Below, in pieces: positions 34,420 through 43,158 of a stretch of 64,000 nucleotides of DNA; the stretch's first letter is position 1; the number at the start of each line of letters is the position of its first letter. The stretch is from positions 1-64,000 of the forward strand of contig NZ_KB907076.1 of the NCBI RefSeq assembly GCF_000381765.1, read 5' to 3'. The DNA is from [Zimmermannella] faecalis ATCC 13722. Lineage in GTDB: Bacteria > Actinomycetota > Actinomycetes > Actinomycetales > Microbacteriaceae. The notes below the pieces were generated by a model. The model was not told where the DNA came from. It saw nothing but the letters and a program-made list of their open reading frames with translations, and did not search any database. Made by a program: the position numbers and the translations under genes.

Positions 34420-35808
34420 ATGGCTCTTTCAGACACCACCCGCGGTGCGGCCACGAAACCGCGCGGCATTCGAGGCTGGGATAAGCACACCTGGTTGTAC
34501 GTGTCGGTGATCGGCGCGGTCGTGCTCGGCGCGATTGTCGGCCTCGCCGCACCCGAGTTTGCGATCGGCCTTGAGCCGCTCGGCACGGCGTTCGTCGCGC
34601 TTATCAAGATGATGATCGCGCCGATTATTTTCTGCACGATCGTGATTGGCGTCGGTTCGATCGCGAAGGCCGCGACGGTCGGCAAGATCGGCGGACTCGC
34701 GCTCGCCTACTTCCTCACGATGTCGACGTTCGCGCTCGCGATCGGGCTCGTTGTCGGCAACATCATTCACCCGGGCGACGGGCTGAACATGGCGTCGTCG
34801 ACGTACGAGGTTGAGGGCGAGGCGAAGGGCACGACCGACTTCCTGCTCGACATCATCCCCACCACCTTCTTCGCGCCGTTCACCGGCGAGAGCGTGCTGC
34901 AGGTGCTGTTCGTCGCCCTCATCACGGGCTTCGCGCTGCAGGGGCTCGGCAAGCGCGGCAGGCCCGTGCTCGCGGTGATCCAGCACCTGCAGGTGCTCGT
35001 GTTCCGCATCCTCGGCATGATTCTCTGGCTCGCGCCGATCGGCGCGTTCGGTGCGATCGCGGCGGTGATCGGCAAGACCGGGATTGGCGCGATCTTCAGT
35101 CTCGGCCTGCTCATGGTGGCGTTCTACATCACCTGCTTCCTGTTCGTCGTCGTGCTGCTCGGGGCGCTGCTCTACGCGGTCACGCGGGTGAACGTGTTCC
35201 GCCTCATCGGCTACCTCGGACGCGAGTACCTGCTCATCGTCGGCACGAGCTCGTCGGAGTCGGCACTGCCGCGCCTCATCGCGAAGATGGAGCACCTCGG
35301 CGTCGCGAAGCCCGTCGTCGGCATCACCGTGCCCACCGGCTACTCGTTCAACCTCGACGGCACCGCGATCTACCTCACGATGGCGTCGCTGTTCATCGCC
35401 TCGGGCATGGGCACGCCGATGTCGATCGGCGAGCAGATCGGCCTGCTCGTGTTCATGATCATCGCGTCGAAGGGCGCGGCGGGCGTCACGGGCGCGGGCA
35501 TCGCGACCCTCGCGGCGGGCCTGCAGGCATACCGCCCCGACCTCGTCGGCGGTGTGAGCGTCATCGTCGGCATCGACCGCTTCATGTCGGAGGGCCGCGC
35601 GATCACGAACTTCAGCGGCAACGCGATCGCGACCCTCATCATCGGCACCTGGACCAAGCAGGTCGACCACGACCGCGTGCGCCGCGTGCTCTCGGGCGAG
35701 CTGCCGTTCGATGAGGCGTCGCTCGGCGTCGACGACCACGGGCCGATCGAGGCGGAGGCTGACACCGACGCCGAGGCCCGTGCGGAGCTCGAGCCGGCCA
35801 CCCGCTAG
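34420..35808 (+). CDS. dctA: cation:dicarboxylate symporter (DctA-like)
   Basis: 462 residues from the ATG at 34420, with GGAGG five bases upstream; ATGs at 34396 and 34417 are alternatives. It belongs to the DAACS family (glutamate/C4-dicarboxylate:cation symporters). Key motifs: FVALIKMMIAPIIFCTIV near the N-terminus, GTSSSESALPRL (the serine-rich re-entrant loop), TGYSFNLDGTAIY, and GIDRFMSEGRAITNFSGN with the substrate-binding Arg and Asn. About eight helices plus two hairpins. The divergent CitA/DcuS-type two-component genes indicate induction by external C4-dicarboxylates such as succinate or malate, which would feed the TCA cycle. Confidence 0.92.
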   Translation: MALSDTTRGAATKPRGIRGWDKHTWLYVSVIGAVVLGAIVGLAAPEFAIGLEPLGTAFVALIKMMIAPIIFCTIVIGVGSIAKAATVGKIGGLALAYFLTMSTFALAIGLVVGNIIHPGDGLNMASSTYEVEGEAKGTTDFLLDIIPTTFFAPFTGESVLQVLFVALITGFALQGLGKRGRPVLAVIQHLQVLVFRILGMILWLAPIGAFGAIAAVIGKTGIGAIFSLGLLMVAFYITCFLFVVVLLGALLYAVTRVNVFRLIGYLGREYLLIVGTSSSESALPRLIAKMEHLGVAKPVVGITVPTGYSFNLDGTAIYLTMASLFIASGMGTPMSIGEQIGLLVFMIIASKGAAGVTGAGIATLAAGLQAYRPDLVGGVSVIVGIDRFMSEGRAITNFSGNAIATLIIGTWTKQVDHDRVRRVLSGELPFDEASLGVDDHGPIEAEADTDAEARAELEPATR

Positions 35809-35820
35809 CGAAAGAAATAG

Positions 35821-35866
35821 CCCCGGTCACGTCTCGCAGGTTTGCGAGGGTGACCGGGGCGTTTTC
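35821..35866 (+). terminator. rho-independent terminator of dctA
   Basis: CCCCGGTCAC (35821-35830) pairs with GTGACCGGGG (35850-35859), with inner CTCGCA/TGCGAG pairing, followed by CGTTTTC. It starts 12 bp after the dctA stop. Confidence 0.9.
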
Positions 35867-35874
35867 TGTTTCGG

Positions 35875-35947
35875 AGCCGCCTACCAGAATCGAACTGGTG
35901 ACCTATTCATTACGAGTGAATCGCTCTACCGACTGAGCTAAGGCGGC
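35875..35947 (-). tRNA. tRNA-Thr (anticodon CGT)
   Basis: 73-nt cloverleaf on the minus strand. Acceptor GCCGCCT/AGGCGGC, D arm GCTC/GAGC, anticodon stem ATTCA/TGAAT around loop CTCGTAA, variable loop AGGTC, and T arm ACCAG-TTCGATT-CTGGT. The anticodon is CGT, reading ACG, a common threonine codon in this GC-rich genome. CCA is not encoded. It lies between the dctA terminator and the second MHS transporter. Confidence 0.95.
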
Positions 35948-35965
35948 TTGCCGCCTGCGACAGGC

Positions 35966-35995
35966 GACACGAAATCTTATCGTACGTTTCGTGTC
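35966..35995 (-). other. hairpin between MHS transporter and tRNA-Thr
   Basis: GACACGAAA (35966-35974) is complementary to TTTCGTGTC (35987-35995), 12-nt loop. It follows the transporter stop by about 20 bp and precedes the tRNA. No U-tract follows, and a TAAGAT (-10-like) sits in the loop on the minus strand, so it may be a terminator or part of the tRNA promoter. Confidence 0.45.
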
Positions 35996-36014
35996 TCGCG
36001 CCACTCGGCAGCAA

Positions 36015-37385
36015 CTAGCGCTTCGCCCACACGAACGGCGGCTTCGACTGCTCCTCCTCGTGCGCCGAGCCCAGCGGGATACCGCGACGCTCACGAAGCA
36101 GCAGCGTGGCAATCGTCGCGACGAGCACGAGGCCTACCAGGTAGATGCCGACCGAAGTCGTGCTGCCGGTCGCCTGCACGAGCGCGGTCGCGATCAGCGG
36201 GGCAAACGCGCCGCCGAGAATCGCGCCGAGCGCGTACGAGATCGAGGCGCCCGAGTAGCGCACGGATGCGGGGAACAGCTCGGCGAAGTAGGCCGACTGC
36301 GGCCCGTAGTTGAGGCCGAGCCCCGCGGCGAAGAACGAGACACCGATGGTGAGCGTGACGACATTCTGACTACTGATCGACCAGAGCATCGGGAAGATCG
36401 CGATGAGCAGCACCGTCCAACCAATGAGATACGTGGCCCGGCGACCGATTCGGTCGGAGAGGAAGCCGCCGACAACGGTAAAGACGCCCCACGACACCGA
36501 CGAGATTGCCATCGAAATGAGTACCGCGGTGAGGTTCATGTTGCCGTTCGTCGGCGCAACGGCCTGATTCTGAATGAACCCGCCAGCGATCATGTAGCCG
36601 GCACCGTTATTGCCCGCGAACGTAAGCGCCGCAATGAGCACGAGCGGCGTGTGACGACGGAACAGCGTGGCCAGCGGAACGCGGGCCTTCTGGCTCTTCT
36701 TCTCCATCTCACGGAAGACCGGACTCTCCTCGACCGAGTGGCGCACGAAGAGGCCGACAACCACGAGCAGTGCGCTCAGCATGAAGGGCACACGCCAACC
36801 CCACTCGAGGTACGCGTCACCCGGCGCGATGATGGTCATCAGCGCGATGACGCCGCTCGCGAGCAGCATGGCGATGGGGGTCGCAACCTGCGGCGCGACA
36901 CCGAAGGCACCCCGCTTGCCCGTCGGCGCATACTCGACCGCCATGAGCGCGGCACCGCCCCACTCGCCACCCGCGGAAAGCCCCTGGAGGATGCGCAGGG
37001 TCGCAAGCAGGATCGGCGCCATGATTCCGATGTCGTGGTACGTCGGCAGCACCCCGACGAGGAAGGTCGCGATGCCCATCATGACGAGCGTCGCGACGAG
37101 GATGCGCTTGCGGCCGAAGAGGTCACCGAGGTGGCCGCAGATCATCGCGCCGAGAGGGCGGAAGAGAAAGCTCAGCCCGATCGTGGCGAACGAGATGAGC
37201 AGGCCGAGCTCTTCTCCCGCGGGCTCAAAGAACAGCATGTTGAACACGAGCGCGGCAGAACTCGCGTAGATGAAGAAGTCGTACCACTCGATGGTGGTGC
37301 CGATCATCGAGGCCGCAACGACCTTGCGTCGTTCGCGACGAAGGTCAGTCGGGGCTGTGGCGTGCGTAAGGGTGTCGTTCGACAT
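36015..37385 (-). CDS. MHS-family MFS transporter, probably sugar-acid or organic-acid uptake
   Basis: 456-residue, 12-helix transporter. The MHS hallmark is ASMIGTTIEWYDFFIYASSA (about 25-44); RPLGAMICGHLGDLFGRKR and QGLSAGGEWGGAALMAVEYA follow. It differs from the transporter at 25726 in sequence and is closer to the ShiA/KgtP-like branch. It is divergent from the IlvD/Edd dehydratase gene, and both starts flank the 23-bp palindrome at 37417-37439, so the transporter is probably controlled together with the dehydratase operon by the GntR regulator. Substrate inferred to be a sugar acid or related hydroxy acid. Confidence 0.87.
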   Translation of the reverse strand: MSNDTLTHATAPTDLRRERRKVVAASMIGTTIEWYDFFIYASSAALVFNMLFFEPAGEELGLLISFATIGLSFLFRPLGAMICGHLGDLFGRKRILVATLVMMGIATFLVGVLPTYHDIGIMAPILLATLRILQGLSAGGEWGGAALMAVEYAPTGKRGAFGVAPQVATPIAMLLASGVIALMTIIAPGDAYLEWGWRVPFMLSALLVVVGLFVRHSVEESPVFREMEKKSQKARVPLATLFRRHTPLVLIAALTFAGNNGAGYMIAGGFIQNQAVAPTNGNMNLTAVLISMAISSVSWGVFTVVGGFLSDRIGRRATYLIGWTVLLIAIFPMLWSISSQNVVTLTIGVSFFAAGLGLNYGPQSAYFAELFPASVRYSGASISYALGAILGGAFAPLIATALVQATGSTTSVGIYLVGLVLVATIATLLLRERRGIPLGSAHEEEQSKPPFVWAKR

Positions 37386-37416
37386 ACGTGACTCCGTTGT
37401 CAGTAGCGGTTCGAGC

Positions 37417-37439
37417 TGTGATATAGCTTGTATATCACA
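37417..37439. promoter_or_regulatory. 23-bp palindromic operator, probably for the GntR regulator
   Basis: Perfect 9-bp arms TGTGATATA and TATATCACA around GCTTG. It lies in the 85-bp gap between divergent transporter and dehydratase genes, 32 bp before the dehydratase start. A further ATATCA half-site is at 37443-37448. AT-rich against the GC-rich surroundings. Confidence 0.7.
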
Positions 37440-37470
37440 TGGATATCAGGCACTCAACGAGGAGAGATTG

Positions 37471-39165
37471 ATGTCGCAAGAGGGAATCGATCGCCGCGGT
37501 GGCCGACTTTTTCAGGAGCAGGGCCAAGACGGCCTTCTTCACCGGGCATTTCTGCGGGGTGCTGGACACACCGCTGAGGAGGTACGCCGATCGCCGGTGA
37601 TCGGGATCGCCTCAACCGCGAGCGAGCTCAACCCGTGCAATCAGGGCCTTTCGGGCCTGGCCAGGCACGTGAAGGCCGGCATCACGGCGGCCGGGGGCTT
37701 GCCACTCGAGTTCCCAACCATCTCGATCTCGGAGCCCTTCTCCCGCCCGACCAGCATGGTGCTGCGCAACCTGTTGTCGATGGACGTCGAGGAGATGATC
37801 AACGCGGCGCCGCTCGACGGCGTCGTGCTGCTGGGAGGATGCGACAAGACGATCCCGGCCCAGATCATGGGCGCCGTGAGCGCGAACATCCCCGCGCTTA
37901 TCCTCGCGGCGGGGCACCGCCCGGTATCGAAGTACAAGGACAATGACGAGTTCACGGTCGATGACGTTTGGCCGGTGTGCGAGGCCCGCCGCATCGGCGA
38001 TGTCGACGACGCGTCGTGGGCCGAGCTCGAGTCGAGCGCGAACGTCGGCGTCGGGACCTGCAACGTCATGGGCACCGCGACCACGATGGCGGTCATCGCT
38101 GAGGTGCTCGGCTTCGCTCCCCCGGGCTCCTCGCTGCCGTCGGCGGCGAGCAAGGCACGGATGGACATCGCTCGCCTCACCGGCGAGCAGATCGTGGAAC
38201 ACGTGCAGGCGCAGCGGCTTCCGGCGGCGCGCATCACGATCGAGTCGCTCGAGAATGCGTTCCGGGTCATCGCCGCGCTCGGCGGGTCGACGAACGCGCT
38301 GATTCACCTCGAAAGCATCGCCGGCCGCGCCGGGCTCCGCATCGGCTTCGAGCGATTCCGGGAGTGGAGCAACACGACCGAGCTGCTCGCGAACGTGCGC
38401 CCCACCGGCGACCACCTCCTTGACGAGCTCGACCGTGCTGGCGGAGTGGTCGAGGTCATGCGTCGACTCGGCACGAGGATCCATCCGACGACGCCGACCT
38501 CCGACGGTTCGACGTGGGGCGAAGTGCTGGCCGTGCGGCCCGCAAGGTCTGGGCCCGCGATTCGCGACGACGCGACCGAGCCCGCGGCGAAGGCCGGGCT
38601 TCGGATGCTGCGCGGCAACCTCGCGCCCGAAGGCTGCGTTATGAAGCTCAACCCGGGTATGCCGACGCAGTTTCTCGGCAGGGCGATCGTGTTTGACGGG
38701 CTCGATGACCTCCACGCGCGGATCGACGATCCGACGCTCGATGCCGACGAGAACAGCATCTTGGTGCTCCGCGGTCTCGGCGTGCGGGGCGCGCCCGGTA
38801 TGCCGGAGGTGGGGCACATCCCCATCCCCGAGCAACTGCAGCGTCGCGGCGTCACCGACCTCCTCCGAATTTCGGATGCGCGCATGAGCGGCACGTCGAC
38901 GGGTTCCGTCGTGCTCCACGTGAGCCCCGAGGCGGCTGTCGGCGGACCCCTGTCGCGGCTCAATACGGGTGACACCGTCTTCGTCGACGCCATCGCGGGA
39001 ACCATTGAGCACCGCGTACCCACCGAAGAATTCGACTCCCGCCCGGCTGCGACGTCGCCCGCCCCCGCGGAGCGCGGGTACCGGTGGCTCTTCCAGCAGT
39101 ACGTCTCGCAGCCACACGAGGGGTGCGACTTCACGTTCCTCGAGTCGAACGGAGCTCCGAAATGA
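37471..39165 (+). CDS. IlvD/Edd-family dehydratase, probably sugar-acid dehydratase
   Basis: 564 residues from the ATG at 37471, with CGAGGAGAG just upstream. The iron-sulfur cysteines are all present: Cys56 in LNPCNQGL, Cys124 in LGGCDKT and Cys197 in GTCNVMGTA. GGSTNALIHL and the C-terminal DARMSGTSTG complete the family pattern. The genomic context (transporter, two dehydrogenases and GntR, no branched-chain amino-acid genes) points to an aldonate dehydratase (arabonate, xylonate, galactonate or similar) forming a 2-keto-3-deoxy acid, rather than biosynthetic IlvD. First gene of a three-gene run that ends with SDR; the next gene overlaps it by ATGA. Exact substrate unknown. Confidence 0.88.
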   Translation: MSQEGIDRRGGRLFQEQGQDGLLHRAFLRGAGHTAEEVRRSPVIGIASTASELNPCNQGLSGLARHVKAGITAAGGLPLEFPTISISEPFSRPTSMVLRNLLSMDVEEMINAAPLDGVVLLGGCDKTIPAQIMGAVSANIPALILAAGHRPVSKYKDNDEFTVDDVWPVCEARRIGDVDDASWAELESSANVGVGTCNVMGTATTMAVIAEVLGFAPPGSSLPSAASKARMDIARLTGEQIVEHVQAQRLPAARITIESLENAFRVIAALGGSTNALIHLESIAGRAGLRIGFERFREWSNTTELLANVRPTGDHLLDELDRAGGVVEVMRRLGTRIHPTTPTSDGSTWGEVLAVRPARSGPAIRDDATEPAAKAGLRMLRGNLAPEGCVMKLNPGMPTQFLGRAIVFDGLDDLHARIDDPTLDADENSILVLRGLGVRGAPGMPEVGHIPIPEQLQRRGVTDLLRISDARMSGTSTGSVVLHVSPEAAVGGPLSRLNTGDTVFVDAIAGTIEHRVPTEEFDSRPAATSPAPAERGYRWLFQQYVSQPHEGCDFTFLESNGAPK

Positions 39166-40073
39166 CTGCGCCCACGCCGCGACGAATCGGCATGGTCGGC
39201 GCCGGAGTTATGGGACTCCCTCTGGCTCGACGCCTCACCGATGCTGGATATGGACCCCTGGTTTGGGTGAGGGACCCCACGAAACGGCAGCGACTCGAGG
39301 CCGAGGGCTTCGCGGCAACCACCGACCGCTCCGGGCTGCGTGGCAGCGACGTCGTCGTGTCGTGCCTGCTCGACGAGCAAGCGGTGCGGGAGGTCTACTT
39401 CGGGCCTGACGGCCTCGCGTCGCTTCTGGAACCCGGCAGTCTCATCATCGAGCACGCCACGCTCGCACCCGAGTTCGCCATCGAGACGGCAGCCAGCCTC
39501 GCGCGTCTCGGCATTCGGTTCGCGGATGCGCCGGTCTCGGGCGGCCCTGCGGGAGCCGAGCAGGGCACGCTCTCGGCGATGGTCGGATGCGCCGAAGAGG
39601 ACTTCGACGAGATCGAGGCGCTGCTGCGGCACACCTGCGCGAGCGTCGTTCACGCCGGTTCGGTCGGCGCGGGAGAAACCCTCAAGCTCGTCAACCAGTT
39701 TCTCGTCGCCGCGCACTCGGTCGCGGCGGCGGAGGCGGCAGCGCTCCTGCGACACGCGAACATTGCGGCCGATGTCGCGCTCCAGGCGCTGACGGGCGGT
39801 TGGGCGAGTTCCCGGCGCCTCGAGTTGCAGCTCGTCGACTCCATGACCGACGCGTTCACGCCAGACGGTGCGGGGCTCACGAAGTTTGAGAAGGACCTCC
39901 ACCACGTGCATGAGCTCGTGTCGCGCTCGGGCGTACGCAGCGCCCTGCTACCGAGCATCGAGGCCAGCTGGTTCGCGGCCAGCGCCGCGCATCCGGACGC
40001 CGCATTTGCCGCGCTCGTGACCTCGTCACTCCCCGCAGCTGCAGCCGAATCCGACACGAACGAAACCAATTAG
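39162..40073 (+). CDS. NAD(P)-dependent beta-hydroxyacid dehydrogenase (HIBADH/GarR family)
   Basis: 303 residues from the ATG at 39162, overlapping the dehydratase stop (ATGA). Rossmann motif IGMVGAGVMGLP (9-20), substrate motif DAPVSGGPAGAEQGTL (about 122-137) and catalytic Lys175 in GAGETLKLVNQ, as in 3-hydroxyisobutyrate and tartronate semialdehyde reductases. In this context it could reduce tartronate semialdehyde or oxidise a hydroxy acid made downstream of the dehydratase. It precedes the SDR gene by 9 bp. Confidence 0.88.
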   Translation: MTAPTPRRIGMVGAGVMGLPLARRLTDAGYGPLVWVRDPTKRQRLEAEGFAATTDRSGLRGSDVVVSCLLDEQAVREVYFGPDGLASLLEPGSLIIEHATLAPEFAIETAASLARLGIRFADAPVSGGPAGAEQGTLSAMVGCAEEDFDEIEALLRHTCASVVHAGSVGAGETLKLVNQFLVAAHSVAAAEAAALLRHANIAADVALQALTGGWASSRRLELQLVDSMTDAFTPDGAGLTKFEKDLHHVHELVSRSGVRSALLPSIEASWFAASAAHPDAAFAALVTSSLPAAAAESDTNETN

Positions 40074-40082
40074 GAGCCCACC

Positions 40083-40802
40083 ATGAAGAGCGCCATCGTT
40101 ACCGGCTCAACCAGCGGTATCGGCAGGGCCACGGCCCTTCGCTTACACGAGCGGGGGTACGGCGTCGTGTTCAACGGCTATCGCACGCAACAGCAGGGTG
40201 ACGACATCGTCGACCAGCTCGGTGAACGCGCCGCCTACGTCGACGGCGACATTGGCGACCCGACGGTTGCTGCGCGGCTTCGTGGTCGTGCGCTGGAGAA
40301 CTTCGGGCGGCTCGACCTCGTCGTCAACAACGCGGGCATCGCAAAACCAATCCCCCACCCGGATCTCCAGGCCGTCGACGACGAATTCTGGGACGCGGTC
40401 ATGCGCACCAACCTCAAGGGCCCGTGGAACCTCGTTCGGGCCTGCGCCGACGCACTCGCCGAGACCAAGGGGCAGGTCATCAACGTCGCGTCGATTGCCG
40501 GGCTCTCGGTTGACGGCAGCTCGATCCCCTATGCAATCTCGAAGGCCGGCGTCATTCATATGACCAAGCTGCTCGCCGTTGCGCTCGGACCAAACGTGCG
40601 AGTCAACGCCATTGCCCCGGGCTACGTCGATACCCCGCTCACGAACTCCTGGACCGCCGCCCGCGAACGCATCGTCACCACCGCACCGGCCGGGCGACTT
40701 GGCGAAGTCGAAGATGCTGCGCAGGCGATTCTTGCGCTGACCGATCTAAGCTACGTAACCGGCCAAATTCTGGCCGTAGACGGGGGCGTGAGCCTAGTTT
40801 GA
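40083..40802 (+). CDS. short-chain dehydrogenase/reductase
   Basis: 239-residue classical SDR. Nucleotide motif TGSTSGIG (7-14), NNAG (82-85), and catalytic Ser137, Tyr150 and Lys154, with Asn110 in the tetrad. PGYVDTPL and the C-terminal GQILAVDGG are standard. A ribosome site (AGGAG) precedes the ATG. It probably oxidises or reduces a hydroxyl of the sugar acid handled by this block, before or after the dehydratase step. No aldolase gene follows in the window. Confidence 0.9.
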   Translation: MKSAIVTGSTSGIGRATALRLHERGYGVVFNGYRTQQQGDDIVDQLGERAAYVDGDIGDPTVAARLRGRALENFGRLDLVVNNAGIAKPIPHPDLQAVDDEFWDAVMRTNLKGPWNLVRACADALAETKGQVINVASIAGLSVDGSSIPYAISKAGVIHMTKLLAVALGPNVRVNAIAPGYVDTPLTNSWTAARERIVTTAPAGRLGEVEDAAQAILALTDLSYVTGQILAVDGGVSLV

Positions 40803-40848
40803 CCGTCGGCCCACTGCCGAACGTCGACGGAGATGCCGCGGAGAGACC

Positions 40849-41478
40849 ATGCAGTCGAGAACCGAGTCGTTGCTCGTCGCGATTCGAGACCGAATCCGAA
40901 CAGCACAAATCCCGCCCGGGGAAGTGATCGCAGAGAACCAGTTCACCGAGGAATTCGGGGTCTCGCGGACGCCGGTGCGAGAGACCTTCCGGTTGCTCAC
41001 CACCGAGGGCTGGCTCCAGGTACTCCCCCGCAAGGGCTACCTTGTGCGCCCGCTCAACCTCACCGATATCCGCGAGGTCATGGACATGCGGATCATCCTT
41101 GAGCCGGAGCTCGCGGCGCGCGCCGCAATTGCCCCGGCTCGAGAAGCGATCTCCGAGATCTCAGAGATCATCGCGAAGCAACACGAGCCCGGGATCAGCC
41201 TCGCCGAGCAGGTCGAGTTCGCCGCCGAGTTCCATGTGAAGGTTGCGACGCTGAGCGGCAATCACCGCGCCGCCTCGACGTTGCGGCCGCTCGTTGACGA
41301 GATCAATCGGCTCCACTTTGTGCTGCCCGGTCTCAGCGCCCACATCTCGTCACCGACCGAGCGCGAAGCACACGAGTCAATTCTCGACGCGATCGCTCGA
41401 CACGACGGCGAAGCAGCTCGCGCCCTGCAACTCCAACATCTTGAGGAGTCGCAGAGCGCGATGCTGCAGGCGTTCTAG
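40849..41478 (+). CDS. GntR-family regulator with FCD domain
   Basis: 209 residues. An N-terminal winged helix-turn-helix (about 5-70, GVSRTPVRETFRLLTTEGWL) is joined to an all-helical FCD effector domain with the pattern DMRIILEPELAARAA and histidines in EFHVKVATLSGNHRA and EREAHESILDAIARHD that can bind a metal and organic acid. It ends the dehydratase run (46 bp after SDR, with GGAGAG before the ATG). It most likely represses the operon and the divergent transporter through the palindrome at 37417-37439, and is released by the substrate or an intermediate. Confidence 0.9.
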   Translation: MQSRTESLLVAIRDRIRTAQIPPGEVIAENQFTEEFGVSRTPVRETFRLLTTEGWLQVLPRKGYLVRPLNLTDIREVMDMRIILEPELAARAAIAPAREAISEISEIIAKQHEPGISLAEQVEFAAEFHVKVATLSGNHRAASTLRPLVDEINRLHFVLPGLSAHISSPTEREAHESILDAIARHDGEAARALQLQHLEESQSAMLQAF

Positions 41479-41482
41479 CCGG

Positions 41483-43132
41483 CTAACAGTTGATGTCGCC
41501 CTCGGGCAGGTTGCCGGTGATGAGGTAGTCATCGACCGTGCCGATGACGCACTCGTCGCCCTCGTCGTAGGCGATGTGGCCCTCGCCCTCGTACACGAGG
41601 AGTGAGGCCGACTCGAGCTGCTCGGCCACCGCTTCGGCCCACTTCAGGGGCGTCGCGGGGTCGTTCGTGGTGGCGACGACGAGCACGGGTGCCGCGCCCT
41701 CGCCGACGACGGGCGCCTGCTCGGTGAGGCGCGACTGGAACGGCCAGTTCTCGCAGGTCACGTCGCCGAGTTCGAGCTCTTCGTCGGAGGCCTCGCCCGA
41801 GAAGAGCGTGACCTCCTGCAGCTTCTCGTTGTACTCGCGAATCTTCGCCTTGTCGGTCTCGACCGGGTAATCGAGGCAGTTGATCGCGGTGAAGGCCTCG
41901 GTCTGGTTCGACATGTACGTGCCGTCAGGGAGGCGACCGTTGTACGAGTCGGCGAGCGCGAAGAAGATCGTCGAGTCGCGCGAGGTCATCCAGCTCTCGA
42001 ACGCGTTCGAGACGTACTGCCAGCTCGACTCGTCGTACATCCCGGCGACGATCGCCTGGTAGATGAGGGCCGAGGTCACGACGCGGCCGTCGGGGCCCTT
42101 CGACAGGTTCGTGTCGGCGTCGTCCATGACGTCCTGGATCTCCTCGATCGCGCCATCAACACCTCCCCGCTTGTCGAACGGGCACTGGTCGCCGGTGAGG
42201 CAGTCTTCGAGGTACGCGAGGATCGAGTCGCTGAACTTCTCTTGCTGGTCGAGCACCACATCCATCATCGGCACCGTCGGGTCGGTGGCGCCGTCGAGCA
42301 CGACGCGGCCGACCTGCTCGGGGAACATGTCGATGTACTGCGCGCCGATGTCGGTGCCGTACGAGAACCCGAAGTAGTTGAGCGGGGCGCCGTCGATGAC
42401 GTAGCGCAGCAGGTCGAGGTCTTGCACGGTCGAGATCGTGTCGACGTACTCGAGCAGCTCACCCGTGTTCTCGTAGCAGGCGTCACCAAACGCGATCGCC
42501 TGCTTCTTCTGGTAGTCGAGGAGCTCGGCGGTGGTCATCTCGGAGTACCCGTCGGGCACGCCGTAGAGGTAGTCGTCCATGCCCTCGTCGTCGTAGCAGT
42601 AGACGGCGCTCGAGTAGCCGACGCCGCGGGGGTCCCAGCCAACGATGTCGAAGTTCTCGCGCAGGTCTTCGCTGAACATGTACGAGCCGCTCTGCGCGAC
42701 AAAGTCGACGCCGCTGCCGCCGGGTCCGCCGGGGTTCGTGAACAGCGACCCCTGCGACTCGCCGGTCGCGGGCAGGCGCACGAGCGCGAGCTCAACCGGA
42801 TAGTCGGAATCCTGCGTCGGGTCGGCCCAGTTCAGCGGCGCGATGACGGTCGCGCATTCGACGGTCTCGTCTTCGGCGGCGTACTCGGGCGGGCACTCGC
42901 CCCACTCGACCTCTTGCTCGTAGAACTCCTCGGCACCGGGCGCGACGCTGTCGGGAATGTCGCCCGAGCCCTCGCCGCCCTCGGCGCCATTGCCCTGCTC
43001 GAGCTCCTCATCGGTGCCCTGCAACTCCTGAATCAGGGTGCAGCCGCTCAGCACGAGCGACGCGGTCACCGCGATTGCCCCCATGCGCAGCAGTCTCGTG
43101 CGTCGTTGCTTCGCTGGTCCTCGCATCGGCAT
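41483..43132 (-). CDS. secreted lipoprotein alpha/beta hydrolase with TAP-like C-terminal domain
   Basis: 549 residues. A lipoprotein signal ends with the lipobox LSGC at Cys31, followed by an acidic Glu/Gly linker. The hydrolase fold shows the oxyanion loop NPGGPGGSG (133-141), GWDPRGVG, nucleophile Ser257 in FGFSYGTD, and a TAP-like C-terminal domain with the Asp in TTNDPATP and the His in GEGHIAYDE. This is the architecture of Streptomyces tripeptidyl aminopeptidases and SlpD/E-type proteases, including mycobacterial homologues. It probably cleaves short peptides outside the membrane. It is the last gene of the topA-tmk-holB run, 26 bp after holB. Confidence 0.9.
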   Translation of the reverse strand: MPMRGPAKQRRTRLLRMGAIAVTASLVLSGCTLIQELQGTDEELEQGNGAEGGEGSGDIPDSVAPGAEEFYEQEVEWGECPPEYAAEDETVECATVIAPLNWADPTQDSDYPVELALVRLPATGESQGSLFTNPGGPGGSGVDFVAQSGSYMFSEDLRENFDIVGWDPRGVGYSSAVYCYDDEGMDDYLYGVPDGYSEMTTAELLDYQKKQAIAFGDACYENTGELLEYVDTISTVQDLDLLRYVIDGAPLNYFGFSYGTDIGAQYIDMFPEQVGRVVLDGATDPTVPMMDVVLDQQEKFSDSILAYLEDCLTGDQCPFDKRGGVDGAIEEIQDVMDDADTNLSKGPDGRVVTSALIYQAIVAGMYDESSWQYVSNAFESWMTSRDSTIFFALADSYNGRLPDGTYMSNQTEAFTAINCLDYPVETDKAKIREYNEKLQEVTLFSGEASDEELELGDVTCENWPFQSRLTEQAPVVGEGAAPVLVVATTNDPATPLKWAEAVAEQLESASLLVYEGEGHIAYDEGDECVIGTVDDYLITGNLPEGDINC

Positions 43133-43158
43133 CCTCTCGGCAGTCGCTCGGGTGGTCG

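Noticed and set aside
36015-37385. Second MHS transporter considered as a duplicate of the one at 25726
   Set aside because: Only family motifs are shared; sequence and context differ, so they are not recent paralogues.
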